Shown piece after piece: positions 42,690 through 51,463 of a DNA stretch of 64,000 nucleotides. Below the pieces are notes generated by a model. That model did no database searches. It had not been told where the DNA came from and saw only the letters and a program-made list of their open reading frames with translations. The stretch is from the NCBI GenBank assembly GCA_017849615.1, contig JAFIGS010000017.1, positions 525,290-589,289 of the forward strand, written 5' to 3'. Origin of the DNA: Pseudolabrys sp. GTDB taxonomy: Bacteria; Pseudomonadota; Alphaproteobacteria; Rhizobiales; Xanthobacteraceae. How positions within the stretch are numbered: the stretch's first letter is position 1; each line of letters starts with the position of its first letter. The translations under genes and the position numbers were made by a program.

Positions 42690-43517
42690 TCAGTGCACCG
42701 CCGACCACACCTTCTTCTTGGTGAAGTACAGCAGGCCCGAGAGCACCAGCAGGAAAATCATGACCTGGAAGCCCAGGCGCTTGCGCGCCACCATGTGCGG
42801 TTCGGCCGCCCATGCCATGAAGGCCGCGACGTCGTGCGAATACTGCTCGAGGGTCTGCGGCGCGCCGTCGTCGTAGGTCACCTGACCTTCGGTGATCGGC
42901 TTCGGCATCGCGATGACGTGGCCCGGGAAGTACTTGTTGTAGTGGCCGCCCGGCGGCATCGTGAAGCCCTGCGGCGCGTCTTCGTAGCCCACCAGCAGCG
43001 CATGGATGTAATCCGGGCCCTGCTCCTGGAACTGGCTGAAGATGTCGATGATCCACCACGGGAAGCCGCGCTCGTATGTGCGCGCCTTGGCCAAAGTCGA
43101 GAAGTCCGGCGGCGCCACGCCGCCATTGGCGGCCGCGGCGGCCTTTGCATTGGCAAACGGGGCCGGAAACTTGTCGGCCGGACGGCCGTCGCGCTCGATG
43201 GCTTCGCCCTTGTCGTCGAGGTCCTTGATCTTGTACTCGGCGGCCAGCGCCTCGACCTGCTTCACCGAAAAGCCGGGACCGCCCGCTTCCGCGAGGTTGC
43301 GGAAGGAAACGAGGCTCATCGAGTGACAGGAGGCGCAGACCTCCTTGTACACCTTGAAGCCGCGCTGCAGTTGAGCCTCGTCGAACTTGCCGAACGGACC
43401 CGAGAACGACCACTTCTGCGGCGGCGGCTGGACCTGACCTTCGGCGGCCAGAGCAGCGCCGGTCGCACCCAGCGAGGCGGCCAGAGCGAGAGCGATGAAA
43501 GTGCGGTGCATGATCAT
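42690..43517 (-). CDS. petC: Cytochrome c1 (bc1 complex)
   Basis: A 275-aa c-type heme subunit of the cytochrome bc1 complex. The signal peptide IMHRTFIALALAASLGATG ends near ALA (residue 24); the heme site is CASCH (C61, C64, H65); the C-terminal helix VMIFLLVLSGLLYFTKKKVW anchors it. TMPPGGHYNKYFPGHVIAMP contains the axial Met region. The start is the ATG at 43517, with GGGAG 7 nt upstream; a second ATG at 43511 is possible. Distinct from petB: its frame differs and 14 bp separate them, unlike Bradyrhizobium, where a fused fbcH encodes both. Confidence 0.96.
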   Translation of the reverse strand: MIMHRTFIALALAASLGATGAALAAEGQVQPPPQKWSFSGPFGKFDEAQLQRGFKVYKEVCASCHSMSLVSFRNLAEAGGPGFSVKQVEALAAEYKIKDLDDKGEAIERDGRPADKFPAPFANAKAAAAANGGVAPPDFSTLAKARTYERGFPWWIIDIFSQFQEQGPDYIHALLVGYEDAPQGFTMPPGGHYNKYFPGHVIAMPKPITEGQVTYDDGAPQTLEQYSHDVAAFMAWAAEPHMVARKRLGFQVMIFLLVLSGLLYFTKKKVWSAVH

Positions 43518-43531
43518 GTCCGTTCTCCCGC

Positions 43532-44755
43532 TCAAGCCTTGGCCAGTACCGATTCGGAGATCGAATTCGGCAGCGGCTTGCTCTTCTCGAAGATGCCGAG
43601 CAGCGGGAGCACAATGATGAAGTGCGCGAAGTAGTAGAAGGTCAGGATCCGCGCGATCAGGGTGTAGATGCCTTCCGCCGGCTTGGAGCCGAGCCAGCCC
43701 AGCCCGATGCAAACCGCGACGAACAGCCAGAAGAACTGGCGGTACAGCGGACGGTAGCGCGCCGAGCGGACCTTCGAGGTGTCGAGCCACGGCAGGAAGG
43801 CGAGGATCGCGATCGAGCCGAACATGGCGAGCACGCCGAGCAGCTTGTCCGGAATGGCGCGCAGGATCGCGTAGAACGGCAGGTAGTACCACTCGGGCAC
43901 GATGTGCGCCGGCGTCACCGCCGGGTTGGCGGCGATGTAGTTGTCGGCGTGGCCGAGGAAGTTCGGCGTATAGAACACGAACCACGCATACATCATGCAG
44001 AACACCACGATGAAGAAACCGTCCTTCACCGTCGCATAGGGCGTGAACGGCACCGTGTCCTTGTCGGACTTCGGCTCGATGCCGGCCGGGTTGTTCTGGC
44101 CGACCACGTGCAGCGCCCAGACGTGCAGGACGACGACGCCCGCGATCACGAACGGCAGCAGGTAGTGCAGCGAGTAGAAGCGGTTCAGCGTCGGGTTGCC
44201 GACGGCGTAGCCGCCCCACAGCCAGGTCACGACGGTCTCGCCGACGCCCGGAATGGCCGAGAAGAAGTTGGTGATGACGGTGGCGCCCCAGAAGCTCATC
44301 TGACCCCAGGGCAGCGTGTAGCCGAGGAAGCCGGTGGCCATCATCAGCAGGTAAATGATGACGCCGAGGATCCAGAGCACTTCGCGCGGCTCCTTGTAGG
44401 AGCCGTAATACATGCCGCGGAAAATATGGATGTAGACGGCGATGAAGAACATCGACGCGCCGTTGGAGTGCACGTAGCGCAGCAGCCAACCGTAGTTGAC
44501 ATCGCGCATGATCGTCTCGACCGAATTGAAGGCGAGATCGACGTGCGGGGTGTAGTGCATCGCCAGCACGATGCCGGTGATGATCTGCACACCGAGCATA
44601 AACGACAGGATGCCGCCGAAGGTCCACCAGTAGTTCAGGTTCTTCGGGGTCGGATAGGCGATGAAAGAGGAGTGAATGAGACCGCCAATCGGCAGCCGCT
44701 TCTCGATCCATTGCAGAAAGCCATTCTGCGGCTGGTAGGTCGAGTGTCCGCTCAT
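43532..44755 (-). CDS. petB: Cytochrome b (bc1 complex)
   Basis: A 407-aa membrane subunit with about eight helices carrying hemes bL and bH and the Qo and Qi sites. [21 protein letters not shown] has two of the heme His ligands; [20 protein letters not shown], then [15 protein letters not shown], form the Qo region; [16 protein letters not shown] is the conserved PEWY loop. It is second in the petABC operon, 32 bp after petA. Complete and canonical. Confidence 0.97.
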   Translation of the reverse strand: MSGHSTYQPQNGFLQWIEKRLPIGGLIHSSFIAYPTPKNLNYWWTFGGILSFMLGVQIITGIVLAMHYTPHVDLAFNSVETIMRDVNYGWLLRYVHSNGASMFFIAVYIHIFRGMYYGSYKEPREVLWILGVIIYLLMMATGFLGYTLPWGQMSFWGATVITNFFSAIPGVGETVVTWLWGGYAVGNPTLNRFYSLHYLLPFVIAGVVVLHVWALHVVGQNNPAGIEPKSDKDTVPFTPYATVKDGFFIVVFCMMYAWFVFYTPNFLGHADNYIAANPAVTPAHIVPEWYYLPFYAILRAIPDKLLGVLAMFGSIAILAFLPWLDTSKVRSARYRPLYRQFFWLFVAVCIGLGWLGSKPAEGIYTLIARILTFYYFAHFIIVLPLLGIFEKSKPLPNSISESVLAKA

Positions 44756-44787
44756 GATCGAACCTTCAAGAATGCAATCGTTGCGGA

Positions 44788-45315
44788 TCAGCCGATCCGG
44801 ATGCGGGTGTCGGAGACGAATGAATAGGGCGGCAGTTCGAGGTTTTTCGGCGCCGGGCCCTTACGGATGCGGCCGGCGGTGTCGTAGACCGAGCCGTGGC
44901 AGGGGCAGAAATAGCCGCCGTACTCGCCCTGATGCGCGAGCGGGATGCAACCCAGATGGGTGCAGATGCCGATGACGACCAGCCAGGGCTCGTGGCCCTC
45001 TTTGGTGCGCTGGGCATCGGTTTGCGGATCGGGAAGCGTCGCGACATCGACGTTCTTGGCCTCGTCGATCTCCTTCTTCGTCCGATGCGAGATGAAGATC
45101 GGCTTGGAGCGCCAGAACACCTTGATCACCTGGCCTTCGCCGACGGGCGCCAGATCGACATCGATCGGCGCGCCGGCCGCGATGGTCGAGGCGTCCGGAT
45201 TCATCTGGGCGATCAACGGCACCAACACGGCAGCGCCGCCGACGGCGGCCACGGCTCCAGTGGCAACATAAAGAAAATCGCGGCGCGTGTGCTCCGCAGA
45301 AGACACGGTCGTCAC
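44788..45315 (-). CDS. petA: Rieske iron-sulfur protein (bc1 complex)
   Basis: A 175-aa 2Fe-2S subunit. [19 protein letters not shown] segment is the Tat-type anchor with the twin-arginine. The cluster ligands are in CTHLGC (C118, H120, C123) and CPCHGS (C137, C139, H140), including the disulfide cysteines C123 and C139. The start is taken as the GTG at 45315, which gives the homologous N-terminus ([14 protein letters not shown]); the upstream open frame is not conserved-looking. First gene of petABC, divergent from trmL with 248 bp between, where the promoter must lie. Confidence 0.95.
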   Translation of the reverse strand: MTTVSSAEHTRRDFLYVATGAVAAVGGAAVLVPLIAQMNPDASTIAAGAPIDVDLAPVGEGQVIKVFWRSKPIFISHRTKKEIDEAKNVDVATLPDPQTDAQRTKEGHEPWLVVIGICTHLGCIPLAHQGEYGGYFCPCHGSVYDTAGRIRKGPAPKNLELPPYSFVSDTRIRIG

Positions 45316-45563
45316 TGTCTGAACCCTCTCCCCCGGCTTGGTTTTCCGCCCCAGGCGGCGCCCTTGAGGAAACCTCTTCCTGCAAAGGCTGCGGGGCAGA
45401 CCGGCATCGCGCGACCCTGTTAAAGGCAGAACGGCGATTTCGAAGCGTTCTATTGACACCCTTGCGGTGCGAGCGCAAGCCCGCACACAGTCTACCCCCC
45501 ATACCCTGCACAAATCGTTCGTTCAGAACCGCTTAGCCGGCCCGGGCGGCGTCGAGGACACCC

Positions 45564-46022
45564 ATGCGGATCACACTTTACGAGCCCGATATTCCCCAGA
45601 ATACCGGCACTATTTTGCGTACCTGCGCCTGCCTCGGAATCGAGGCCCACATTATCGAACCGGCCGGGTTTCCAGTGACCGATCGGGCCTTCCGGCGCGC
45701 GGGGCTCGACTACCTCGACCAGGTGACGATTCGTCGCCACGCCTCCTTTGCCGATTTTCAGGACTGGCGGCGGACGGAAGGGCTGAAACTGGTGCTGATG
45801 ACCACCGGGGCGGACACCTCCTACCTCGACCACCGCTACGGCGACGATCAGATCGTCATGGTCGGGCGGGAATCCGCCGGCGTGCCGAAGGCCGTCCATG
45901 ACGCGGCCGACGTCCGGCTGCGCATCCCGATCCGGGACGGATTCCGCTCGCTGAATATCGCCGTCGCCACCGCCATGGTTGCGGGTGAGGCCCTGCGGCA
46001 GGCGAGCGAGCGGGCCAAGTAG
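45564..46022 (+). CDS. trmL: tRNA (cytidine(34)-2'-O)-methyltransferase
   Basis: A 152-aa SPOUT-class methyltransferase that modifies the wobble base of tRNA-Leu. It has LYEPDIPQNTGTILRTCACL at the N-terminus, the trefoil-knot SAM segments VMVGRESAGVPKAVHD and RIPIRDGFRSLNIAVATAM. The GAGGA ribosome binding site precedes the ATG. The short length and lack of a TRAM or extra RNA domain match TrmL. Followed 57 bp later by the brnTA toxin-antitoxin genes, with a palindrome between. Confidence 0.94.
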   Translation: MRITLYEPDIPQNTGTILRTCACLGIEAHIIEPAGFPVTDRAFRRAGLDYLDQVTIRRHASFADFQDWRRTEGLKLVLMTTGADTSYLDHRYGDDQIVMVGRESAGVPKAVHDAADVRLRIPIRDGFRSLNIAVATAMVAGEALRQASERAK

Positions 46023-46055
46023 GGCTGCCCTGCCCCCGAATCCTTGTCGCCGTGC

Positions 46056-46074
46056 GTATATGTTCTTAATATAC
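46056..46074. promoter_or_regulatory. Palindrome upstream of brnT, likely BrnA operator
   Basis: GTATAT-GTTCTTA-ATATAC, perfect 6-bp arms with a 7-base spacer, ending 4 bp before the brnT ATG. It is one of the most AT-rich spots nearby and probably contains the promoter. BrnA-type antitoxins repress their own operons at such sites; that role here is inferred. Confidence 0.65.
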
Positions 46075-46078
46075 AAAA

Positions 46079-46378
46079 ATGATCGACTTGGGCGCCATCG
46101 AGGGGTTCGACTGGGACGACGGCAACACGCGTAAGAATCTCGACAAACACCGCGTGACGCAGGCCGAGGCAGAGTTGGTCTTCAGTAGTGACGTTTTGCT
46201 GGCGCAGGACGTCAACCACAGCCACGACGAACCGAGATATCAGGCGCTCGGATCGACGGCTCATGGACGATTGCTGCACATCACGTTCACGCTGCGTTAT
46301 GAAAGCAAGAAGATACGCGTCATTTCCGCCCGCGACATGCACCGGAAGGAGCGAGCCTACTATGAGCAAGAGCCCTAA
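46079..46378 (+). CDS. brnT: BrnT family type II toxin
   Basis: A 99-aa RelE-fold ribonuclease toxin. The family pattern FDWDDGNTRKNLDKHRVTQA, EAELVF and HGRLLHITFTLR is complete, followed by [19 protein letters not shown]; the His/Arg cluster of BrnT active sites is present. The ATG lies 4 bp after a GTATAT/ATATAC palindrome and has no obvious Shine-Dalgarno, so it may be a near-leaderless message. It overlaps brnA by 17 bp, in toxin-first order as usual for brnTA. Confidence 0.9.
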   Translation: MIDLGAIEGFDWDDGNTRKNLDKHRVTQAEAELVFSSDVLLAQDVNHSHDEPRYQALGSTAHGRLLHITFTLRYESKKIRVISARDMHRKERAYYEQEP

Positions 46379-46631
46379 ACCCATTCCTAAGTTTCGCAGC
46401 GAGGCGGCGGAACGGAAATTCTGGGAAACTCACGACTCGGCCGACTATGTCGACTGGAGCAAAGCCCAGCGCGTGCGGTTTCCAAATCTCAAACTGTCCA
46501 CCACTACGATTTCGCTGCGGATGCCGCAGGGCACGCTCGACCGCATCAAGGTTGCCGCCAATCGCCGCGACGTACCCTACCAGTCGCTGATCAAGGTCTG
46601 GCTGGAAGAAAAGCTGAAGGAAGAAGCGTGA
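46362..46631 (+). CDS. brnA: BrnA family antitoxin
   Basis: An 89-aa antitoxin and repressor. It starts [20 protein letters not shown], then contains [20 protein letters not shown] as the ribbon-helix-helix DNA-binding part and ends [15 protein letters not shown]. It overlaps brnT by 17 bp and its stop overlaps the hemF GTG start by 4 bp (GTGA), so hemF may be in the same transcript and under BrnA control. Confidence 0.88.
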   Translation: MSKSPKPIPKFRSEAAERKFWETHDSADYVDWSKAQRVRFPNLKLSTTTISLRMPQGTLDRIKVAANRRDVPYQSLIKVWLEEKLKEEA

Positions 46632-47521
46632 GCGCGACGGCCGACCTCGACGACAGAAAGAACCGCGCCCGGACCTGGTTCGAGGCGCTGCGCGACGAGA
46701 TCTGCGCCAGCCTCGAGGCGCTCGAGGACGCCCTGCCCGCCTCGGCGCCCCTTCGCGATCAGCCGGCCGGCCGCTTCGTGCGCAAGCCGTGGCAGCGCAC
46801 CGACCACACCGGCGCTGCCGGCGGTGGCGGCGTCATGTCGATGATGCGCGGCCGCGTCTTCGAAAAGGTCGGCGTGCACTGCTCGACGGTGCATGGCGAG
46901 TTCGCGCCGGAATTCCGCGGGCAGATTCCTGGCTCGGCCGAGAACCCGCGTTTCTGGGCATCCGGCATTTCGCTGATCGCTCATCCGCACAATCCGAACG
47001 TGCCGGCCGTGCACATGAATACGCGCTTCGTCGTCACCTCGAAGGCGTGGTTCGGCGGCGGCGCGGATCTCACGCCGGTGCTCGACCGTCGGCGCACGCA
47101 GACCGATCCGGACACGGCCGCATTCCACGCCGCCATGCAGGCGCCCTGCGATGCCCATCCCGGCATTGCCGACTATCCAAAATTCAAGAACTGGTGCGAC
47201 GAGTATTTCCATCTCAAGCACCGCAACGAGCCGCGCGGCATCGGCGGCATTTTCTATGATTATCTGGAAAGCGATTGGAACGCTTCCTTCGCCTTCACGA
47301 AGGACGTGGGCCGCGCCTTTCGCGACATCTACCCCAAGCTGGTCGAGCGCAATTTCACGACGCCATGGACCGAGGCCGACCGCGACGAGCAGCTGGTACG
47401 CCGCGGCCGCTATGTCGAATTCAACCTCCTCTATGATCGCGGTACCATTTTCGGGCTCAAGACCGGCGGCAATGTCGATTCCATCCTGTCGTCGATGCCG
47501 CCCGTCGTGAAATGGCCGTGA
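46628..47521 (+). CDS. hemF: Oxygen-dependent coproporphyrinogen III oxidase
   Basis: Converts coproporphyrinogen III to protoporphyrinogen IX with O2 in heme biosynthesis. A 297-aa canonical Hem[72 protein letters not shown] and [19 protein letters not shown]. The start is a GTG at 46628 overlapping the brnA stop, with AAGGAAG upstream. Its products serve the cytochromes coded nearby. Read-through from the toxin-antitoxin promoter is plausible; an internal promoter cannot be excluded. Confidence 0.95.
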   Translation: MSATADLDDRKNRARTWFEALRDEICASLEALEDALPASAPLRDQPAGRFVRKPWQRTDHTGAAGGGGVMSMMRGRVFEKVGVHCSTVHGEFAPEFRGQIPGSAENPRFWASGISLIAHPHNPNVPAVHMNTRFVVTSKAWFGGGADLTPVLDRRRTQTDPDTAAFHAAMQAPCDAHPGIADYPKFKNWCDEYFHLKHRNEPRGIGGIFYDYLESDWNASFAFTKDVGRAFRDIYPKLVERNFTTPWTEADRDEQLVRRGRYVEFNLLYDRGTIFGLKTGGNVDSILSSMPPVVKWP

Positions 47522-47585
47522 TTGGACTGTCACGCTGCAGACTTAAACTTCAGCAATACCGATCACACAAGAAGTGGATAATCAC

Positions 47586-47783
47586 ATGAGCTTTTCAGCA
47601 GGCAGCATCGTCGTTTTGAAGTCCGGCGGTCCGGCCATGACCGTCGTCTCGGCTGACGAAGAAGGTGTCGAGTGCATCTGGATGAGCGATGTCGGCGAGT
47701 TGTCGCGCGATATCATCCCGGCCGTCGTTCTCGAGCAGGTCGAAATCGGCGACGACGAGGAGGATGAAGAAGACGAGGACTGA
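47586..47783 (+). CDS. DUF2158 (YodC-like) small acidic protein
   Basis: A 65-aa protein: SAGSIVVLKSGGPAMTVVS matches the DUF2158 N-terminal pattern, then VECIWMSDVGELSRDIIPAV, and it ends with an Asp/Glu tail (GDDEEDEEDED). No known function. The ATG at 47586 is preferred over a GTG at 47574. It follows hemF by 64 bp and may be co-transcribed, and is convergent with the TauE/SafE gene, 8 bp from its stop. Confidence 0.82.
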   Translation: MSFSAGSIVVLKSGGPAMTVVSADEEGVECIWMSDVGELSRDIIPAVVLEQVEIGDDEEDEEDED

Positions 47784-47791
47784 GGCGTCGT

Positions 47792-48562
47792 CTATCTGAG
47801 CGCGGAAGCGATCATCGTCGCGCCTCCGATGAGCACCACCGCGTCGAGGATAGCCGTGTGCACATGGATCGGCATGCGCCGAACGATGAAGCGCGACAGA
47901 TGCGCGCCGGGCATCGACATCAGCCCGGTGAGCAGCGCCAGCGCCAATATCTGAGGCGTCAGCACGCCCGACAGGGCGAACACCGAGACCTTCACGATGC
48001 CGACGCCGATCGACACCATGGCGTCGGTCGCGATCACGGCGGCGCCTTCGAGACCTGCGGCCATCAGCAGCGACAGCATGATGACTCCGGACCCGGCAGT
48101 GCCGCCGACCAGCACCCCGTAGCCCGCTGAGCCGACCACGAGGCCGCGATCGCCGATGCGCCAGTTGCGCCGCCGCGCCAGACGCCGGAGCGGCACACTC
48201 GCCATCAGCATAGCGCCGATCACGATGGCCGCGCCCGCGCCGGTCAGTTGCGAATAACCCCAGGCGCCGAGCACGCAGCCGGGCAGCGCCGTCACCGTGG
48301 CGATAACGGCGCGCCGGCGGTCGAGATTCTTCAAATAGGCCGATACCCGTCCGGAGTTGTTGAACAGCGCCGCGATGGCGATGATCGGCACCACCGGCGC
48401 CGCTCCCACCATGGGCACCAGCACCAGCGGCATCAGCGCGCCGCTGCCATAGCCCGACACACCGCCGATGATGCCGGCGAGCAACGCGACCGTGGCGACG
48501 ACTGCGAGCTGCAGCAGTGAGACGTCGGCAAAGCCGCCGAGAACCCCGGAAAGCATATCCAT
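47792..48562 (-). CDS. TauE/SafE family sulfite/organosulfonate exporter-like protein
   Basis: A 256-aa inner-membrane protein with about eight helices. LLAGIIGGVSGYGSGALMPL at the N-terminus and GVLVGGTAGSGVIMLSLLMA in the second half form the paired repeats typical of the TauE/SafE family. The substrate is uncertain (sulfite, sulfoacetate or other anions). The ATG is at 48562. No sulfur-metabolism genes are adjacent. Confidence 0.88.
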   Translation of the reverse strand: MDMLSGVLGGFADVSLLQLAVVATVALLAGIIGGVSGYGSGALMPLVLVPMVGAAPVVPIIAIAALFNNSGRVSAYLKNLDRRRAVIATVTALPGCVLGAWGYSQLTGAGAAIVIGAMLMASVPLRRLARRRNWRIGDRGLVVGSAGYGVLVGGTAGSGVIMLSLLMAAGLEGAAVIATDAMVSIGVGIVKVSVFALSGVLTPQILALALLTGLMSMPGAHLSRFIVRRMPIHVHTAILDAVVLIGGATMIASALR

Positions 48563-48759
48563 GTCCGCGCGCGTGCCCGGTCGGACACGTCAGGTCAAGG
48601 CCGCACGCCGCATATCAAACGGTCATTTTACGGCGGCGAGATCGGCCGGCGATATCAACACGCCGAAGCGTTCGCACCCGCGCACGAACTTCTCCCCTGT
48701 TCAGCGACAATATAGGGGATGGGCTTCACGCGTCAGACACATGCGCGTTATGCGACCAT

Positions 48760-49008
48760 TCAGTCGGCGGTCGGCAACCGCCGCATCGTGAATTCGATCG
48801 TGTCGCCGGGCAGGACGCGCCAGCTTTCGATCTCGGTCATGTAGGCCGCCTTGGGGTAACGGTCGAACCATTCCCGCGCCTTGGCGCGCGCCGCCTCGCG
48901 CGGCAACGAGAAGGTCTCGCGCCGGTAGGAGTCGCGCTCGCGCCTGCGCCGTTCGCTCGCTGAAGCGAGACGGCGGGCAAGGTCGCGCGGGGTGTCGTGA
49001 CGCGGCAT
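48760..49008 (-). CDS. Hypothetical protein (82 aa), basic N-terminus
   Basis: An 82-aa protein: an Arg-rich first half (RDLARRLASASERRRRERDS) and a compact C-terminal part (AKAREWFDRYPKAAYMTEIE, LPGDTIEFTMRRLP). The ATG at 49008 lacks a strong ribosome binding site. No family recognised with certainty; conservation in related bacteria seems plausible but cannot be tested here. It lies between TauE and the porin gene with 197 and 309 bp gaps. Confidence 0.55.
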   Translation of the reverse strand: MPRHDTPRDLARRLASASERRRRERDSYRRETFSLPREAARAKAREWFDRYPKAAYMTEIESWRVLPGDTIEFTMRRLPTAD

Positions 49009-49317
49009 GGCTCTAAGATTCGTCGGTCTCACGCTGCATTCAAGGGCTCACTCGGGCTGCTATGCAGGTCGGCGTATCACGAGGTAGCACGCTACCGATG
49101 CATAATACAGGACTACCATTAATAGTTGCATTGATGTCACGCTTTAAAGGAAATGCATGTCCGCCCTCACCGCTACGGGGTGTCCCGGATTGTCAGCAGC
49201 ACCGCGTCGGCCTTAATTTTCAAATCACATTTTCAACGCGGGTTTTAGGAAAGCTCCGGCCCGCAGGCCGTCGCTCCGCACGAGCAGGACGCGGAGCCAG
49301 CATCGAAGGGGGTAATC
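49009..49317. other. 309-bp regulatory gap before the outer-membrane protein gene
   Basis: AT-richer than its surroundings (ACCATTAATAGTTGCATTGA; CCTTAATTTTCAAATCACAT) and probably holds the porin promoter and 5' leader. A perfect GGTAGC-AC-GCTACC palindrome is at 49083-49096 and could be an operator. No gene or RNA recognised. Confidence 0.5.
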
Positions 49318-50001
49318 ATGCGCCGTCTGGTCGTCTCGTTGATCGCCACCACTTTCCTGAGCGGCGTCGCCGCTCACGCCGCCGACCTCCCGGTCAAGGC
49401 GCCGGTTTACAAGGCGCCGCTGATGTACAACTGGACCGGCTTCTATGTCGGCATCAACGGCGGAGGCGGCTTCGGCCACACCGACTGGACTTATGTCGTC
49501 GGCGGCAACCAGGCCGGCCACAACACCAGCGGCGGGCTGATCGGCGGCACCGTCGGCTACAATTACCAGATCCAGAACTGGGTCCTCGGCGTCGAAGGCG
49601 ACTGGGATTGGGCCAACGTCAAGGGCAGCACCAACTGTCCGAACCCGGCCTTCTCCTGCGAGTCGAAACTCACGTCGCTCGGCACATTGCGCGGCCGCGC
49701 CGGCCTGACCCTCGGATCCACCGGCAACGTCCTGCTCTACGGCACCGGCGGCTGGGCTTGGGGCCGGCTGAACATCCAGACCGTGAACGCCGCCGTTGGC
49801 ACCAACGGCTCGAGCACCACGCCGAACGGCTGGACCCTGGGCGGCGGCGCCGAATGGGGCTTCCTGCCGAACTGGTCGGCCAAGCTTGAATATCTTTATG
49901 TCGGTTTCGGCAGCAACACCTACACCGTCGATACGGCGCTGCAGGTCAATGCCAAGGAGCGCGTCAACGTCATCCGCGCCGGCGTGAACTACCGCTTCTG
50001 A
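49318..50001 (+). CDS. Outer-membrane beta-barrel protein (Omp25/Omp31-like)
   Basis: A 227-aa small porin-like protein. The signal peptide RRLVVSLIATTFLSGVAAHA is followed by ADLPVKAPVYKAP, typical of alphaproteobacterial Omp25/31 proteins, then WTGFYVGINGGGGFG begins the barrel. Alternating Gly/aromatic beta-strands continue to the terminal NVIRAGVNYRF, where the final Phe is the BAM signal. Ribosome binding site GAAGGGGG. A hairpin terminator follows. Probably abundant, with structural or adhesin roles in relatives; a specific function is not assigned. Confidence 0.9.
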   Translation: MRRLVVSLIATTFLSGVAAHAADLPVKAPVYKAPLMYNWTGFYVGINGGGGFGHTDWTYVVGGNQAGHNTSGGLIGGTVGYNYQIQNWVLGVEGDWDWANVKGSTNCPNPAFSCESKLTSLGTLRGRAGLTLGSTGNVLLYGTGGWAWGRLNIQTVNAAVGTNGSSTTPNGWTLGGGAEWGFLPNWSAKLEYLYVGFGSNTYTVDTALQVNAKERVNVIRAGVNYRF

Positions 50002-50021
50002 TCGACGCTCCGTAAAATGCG

Positions 50022-50048
50022 AAGGGCCGCCGGCCCCGGCGGCCCTTT
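50022..50048. terminator. Hairpin terminator between porin and CCA-transferase genes
   Basis: 11-bp stem AAGGGCCGCCG / CGGCGGCCCTT around GCCC, followed by a short T-tract on the plus strand and preceded by AAAA-containing sequence. It can serve the convergent genes on both sides. Confidence 0.75.
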
Positions 50049-50064
50049 CGTTTGGCGGCCGACA

Positions 50065-51306
50065 TCAAAGGCCGGCGGCTGCGTCAGCGATGCGGTCGAG
50101 CGCGGACGTATCGGCCGGAAAATCCGCAGCGATCCACATCGCCTCCGCCGCGCGCAAGGCCGCGCCGAGCGCCGGGCCCTTATCAATCCCGCGCTTGATG
50201 AAGTCGTCGGCCTTGAGCGGAAACGCCGGCGGCGTCCAGCGCCGCGGCAAGGTCACCAGCGCGCGCCACGGCGCGTCATGATCGGATGCCTGCGAGCGCG
50301 CCCAGGCCATGAGCGCGCTGTCTGTAAAAGCGGCCTCCTTCAGACGGTATAGCAGCGCCCGCGCCGGGCCCTCGCCCGTCTGCGGCGAGAACCGGCGCCA
50401 GTTTTCCGCCATTGCCGTGAGCCGGGTGTGCTCGGCATTGCTGAGGCGGAGTTTCTGCGCCAGGCGTTCGGCATCTTCCGTCACGGCGACGCCGAGCGCG
50501 CCGAGCCGGCGCGCCGCGTCGGGCGGAAGATCGATCGCCGTCTCGGCCTTGGCCAGGTTCTCGAAGGCAGCGAGATACGGCACGCCGCCAAGCACGCGCA
50601 GCAACAGGCCCGTCTGGGCCATCGCCGCCAACGTGGGCGCGGCGCGCGGCGCCACCACGAGCTTGAGCATCTCCATGCGCACGCGCTCGCGCGACAACTG
50701 GTCGAGACCGTCGCGCTCGTCGATGCAGGCAGCGAGGCCATCGGCGTCGGGATGGCCGTGGCCATAGGCGGCGTGAAAGCGGAAGAAACGCAGAATGCGC
50801 AAATAATCTTCCTCGATACGCCGCCGCGCATCGCCGATGAAGCGAACGCGCCGCCCATCGAGATCGTCAAGGCCGCTCGTGTAATCGTGGACCGCGCCGC
50901 CGCGCGATGCCGACAAGGCATTCATGGTGAAGTCTCGGCGCAATGCATCTTCGCGCCAGTCGCGGCCGAAGGCGACCTTGGCGTGGCGGCCGAAGGTCTC
51001 GACATCGGTGCGCAAGGTCGTCACCTCGAAAGGGTGCTTGTCGATGACGACGGTGACGGTGCCGTGCTCGATGCCGGTCGGCACCGGCTGGAAGCCCGCC
51101 GCCGTGGCGCGGCGCACGACTTCGTCCGGCGCCGCGGTGGTGGCAACATCGACGTCATGCACCGGCACACCGAGCAGCGCGTTGCGCACCGCACCGCCGA
51201 CAACGCGCGCTTCCTCGCCGTCGCCGTCGAGCACGTCCAGCAACCGTGAAAGCTGCGCGGCGAAAGGCCAGGCGGCGAAATCGACCTTGCGGGCCGTGGA
51301 GCTCAT
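50065..51306 (-). CDS. CCA tRNA nucleotidyltransferase / poly(A) polymerase family
   Basis: A 413-aa class II nucleotidyltransferase that adds or repairs the CCA end of tRNAs. The head has VVGGAVRNALLGVPVHDVDV with the catalytic DxD, and DFTMNALSASRGGAVHDYTS with RVRFIGDARRRIEEDYLRIL, the nucleotide-recognition block. The C-terminal part is helical. A poly(A) polymerase role cannot be excluded by sequence. It is last in the leftward DUF1285-Nudix-DUF6111 cluster, 157 bp downstream of DUF6111, with a 23-bp perfect palindrome in that gap. Confidence 0.9.
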   Translation of the reverse strand: MSSTARKVDFAAWPFAAQLSRLLDVLDGDGEEARVVGGAVRNALLGVPVHDVDVATTAAPDEVVRRATAAGFQPVPTGIEHGTVTVVIDKHPFEVTTLRTDVETFGRHAKVAFGRDWREDALRRDFTMNALSASRGGAVHDYTSGLDDLDGRRVRFIGDARRRIEEDYLRILRFFRFHAAYGHGHPDADGLAACIDERDGLDQLSRERVRMEMLKLVVAPRAAPTLAAMAQTGLLLRVLGGVPYLAAFENLAKAETAIDLPPDAARRLGALGVAVTEDAERLAQKLRLSNAEHTRLTAMAENWRRFSPQTGEGPARALLYRLKEAAFTDSALMAWARSQASDHDAPWRALVTLPRRWTPPAFPLKADDFIKRGIDKGPALGAALRAAEAMWIAADFPADTSALDRIADAAAGL

Positions 51307-51342
51307 CTTTTCCCCTCCCCCCGCAGAGCGGAGCGACGTGGT

Positions 51343-51426
51343 GGGGAGGGGTCAGGGGTGGGGGGAAGACGGCGCATGAAAGCGCCCCCCACCCCTGACC
51401 CCTCCCCGCCGCACGCAAGAGCGTGC
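51343..51426. repeat. Long perfect palindrome with side hairpin
   Basis: Arms of 23 bp at 51343-51365 and 51385-51407 (beginning GGGGAGGGGTCAGGGGTGGG) are perfect complements around a 19-base loop; GCACGC-AAGA-GCGTGC follows at 51411-51426. It sits in the 157-bp gap between DUF6111 and the CCA-transferase. It probably belongs to a dispersed repeat class and would form a very strong RNA hairpin in the transcript. Confidence 0.85.
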
Positions 51427-51463
51427 GTGGGGAAGGGAAAACAGAAGCGGATCGCATCCGTCG

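Noticed and set aside
42690-44711. Single open frame of 673 codons covering cytochrome c1 and the petB region
   Set aside because: Only its last 275 codons are cytochrome c1. The rest is an antiphase reading of petB, kept open by codon composition.
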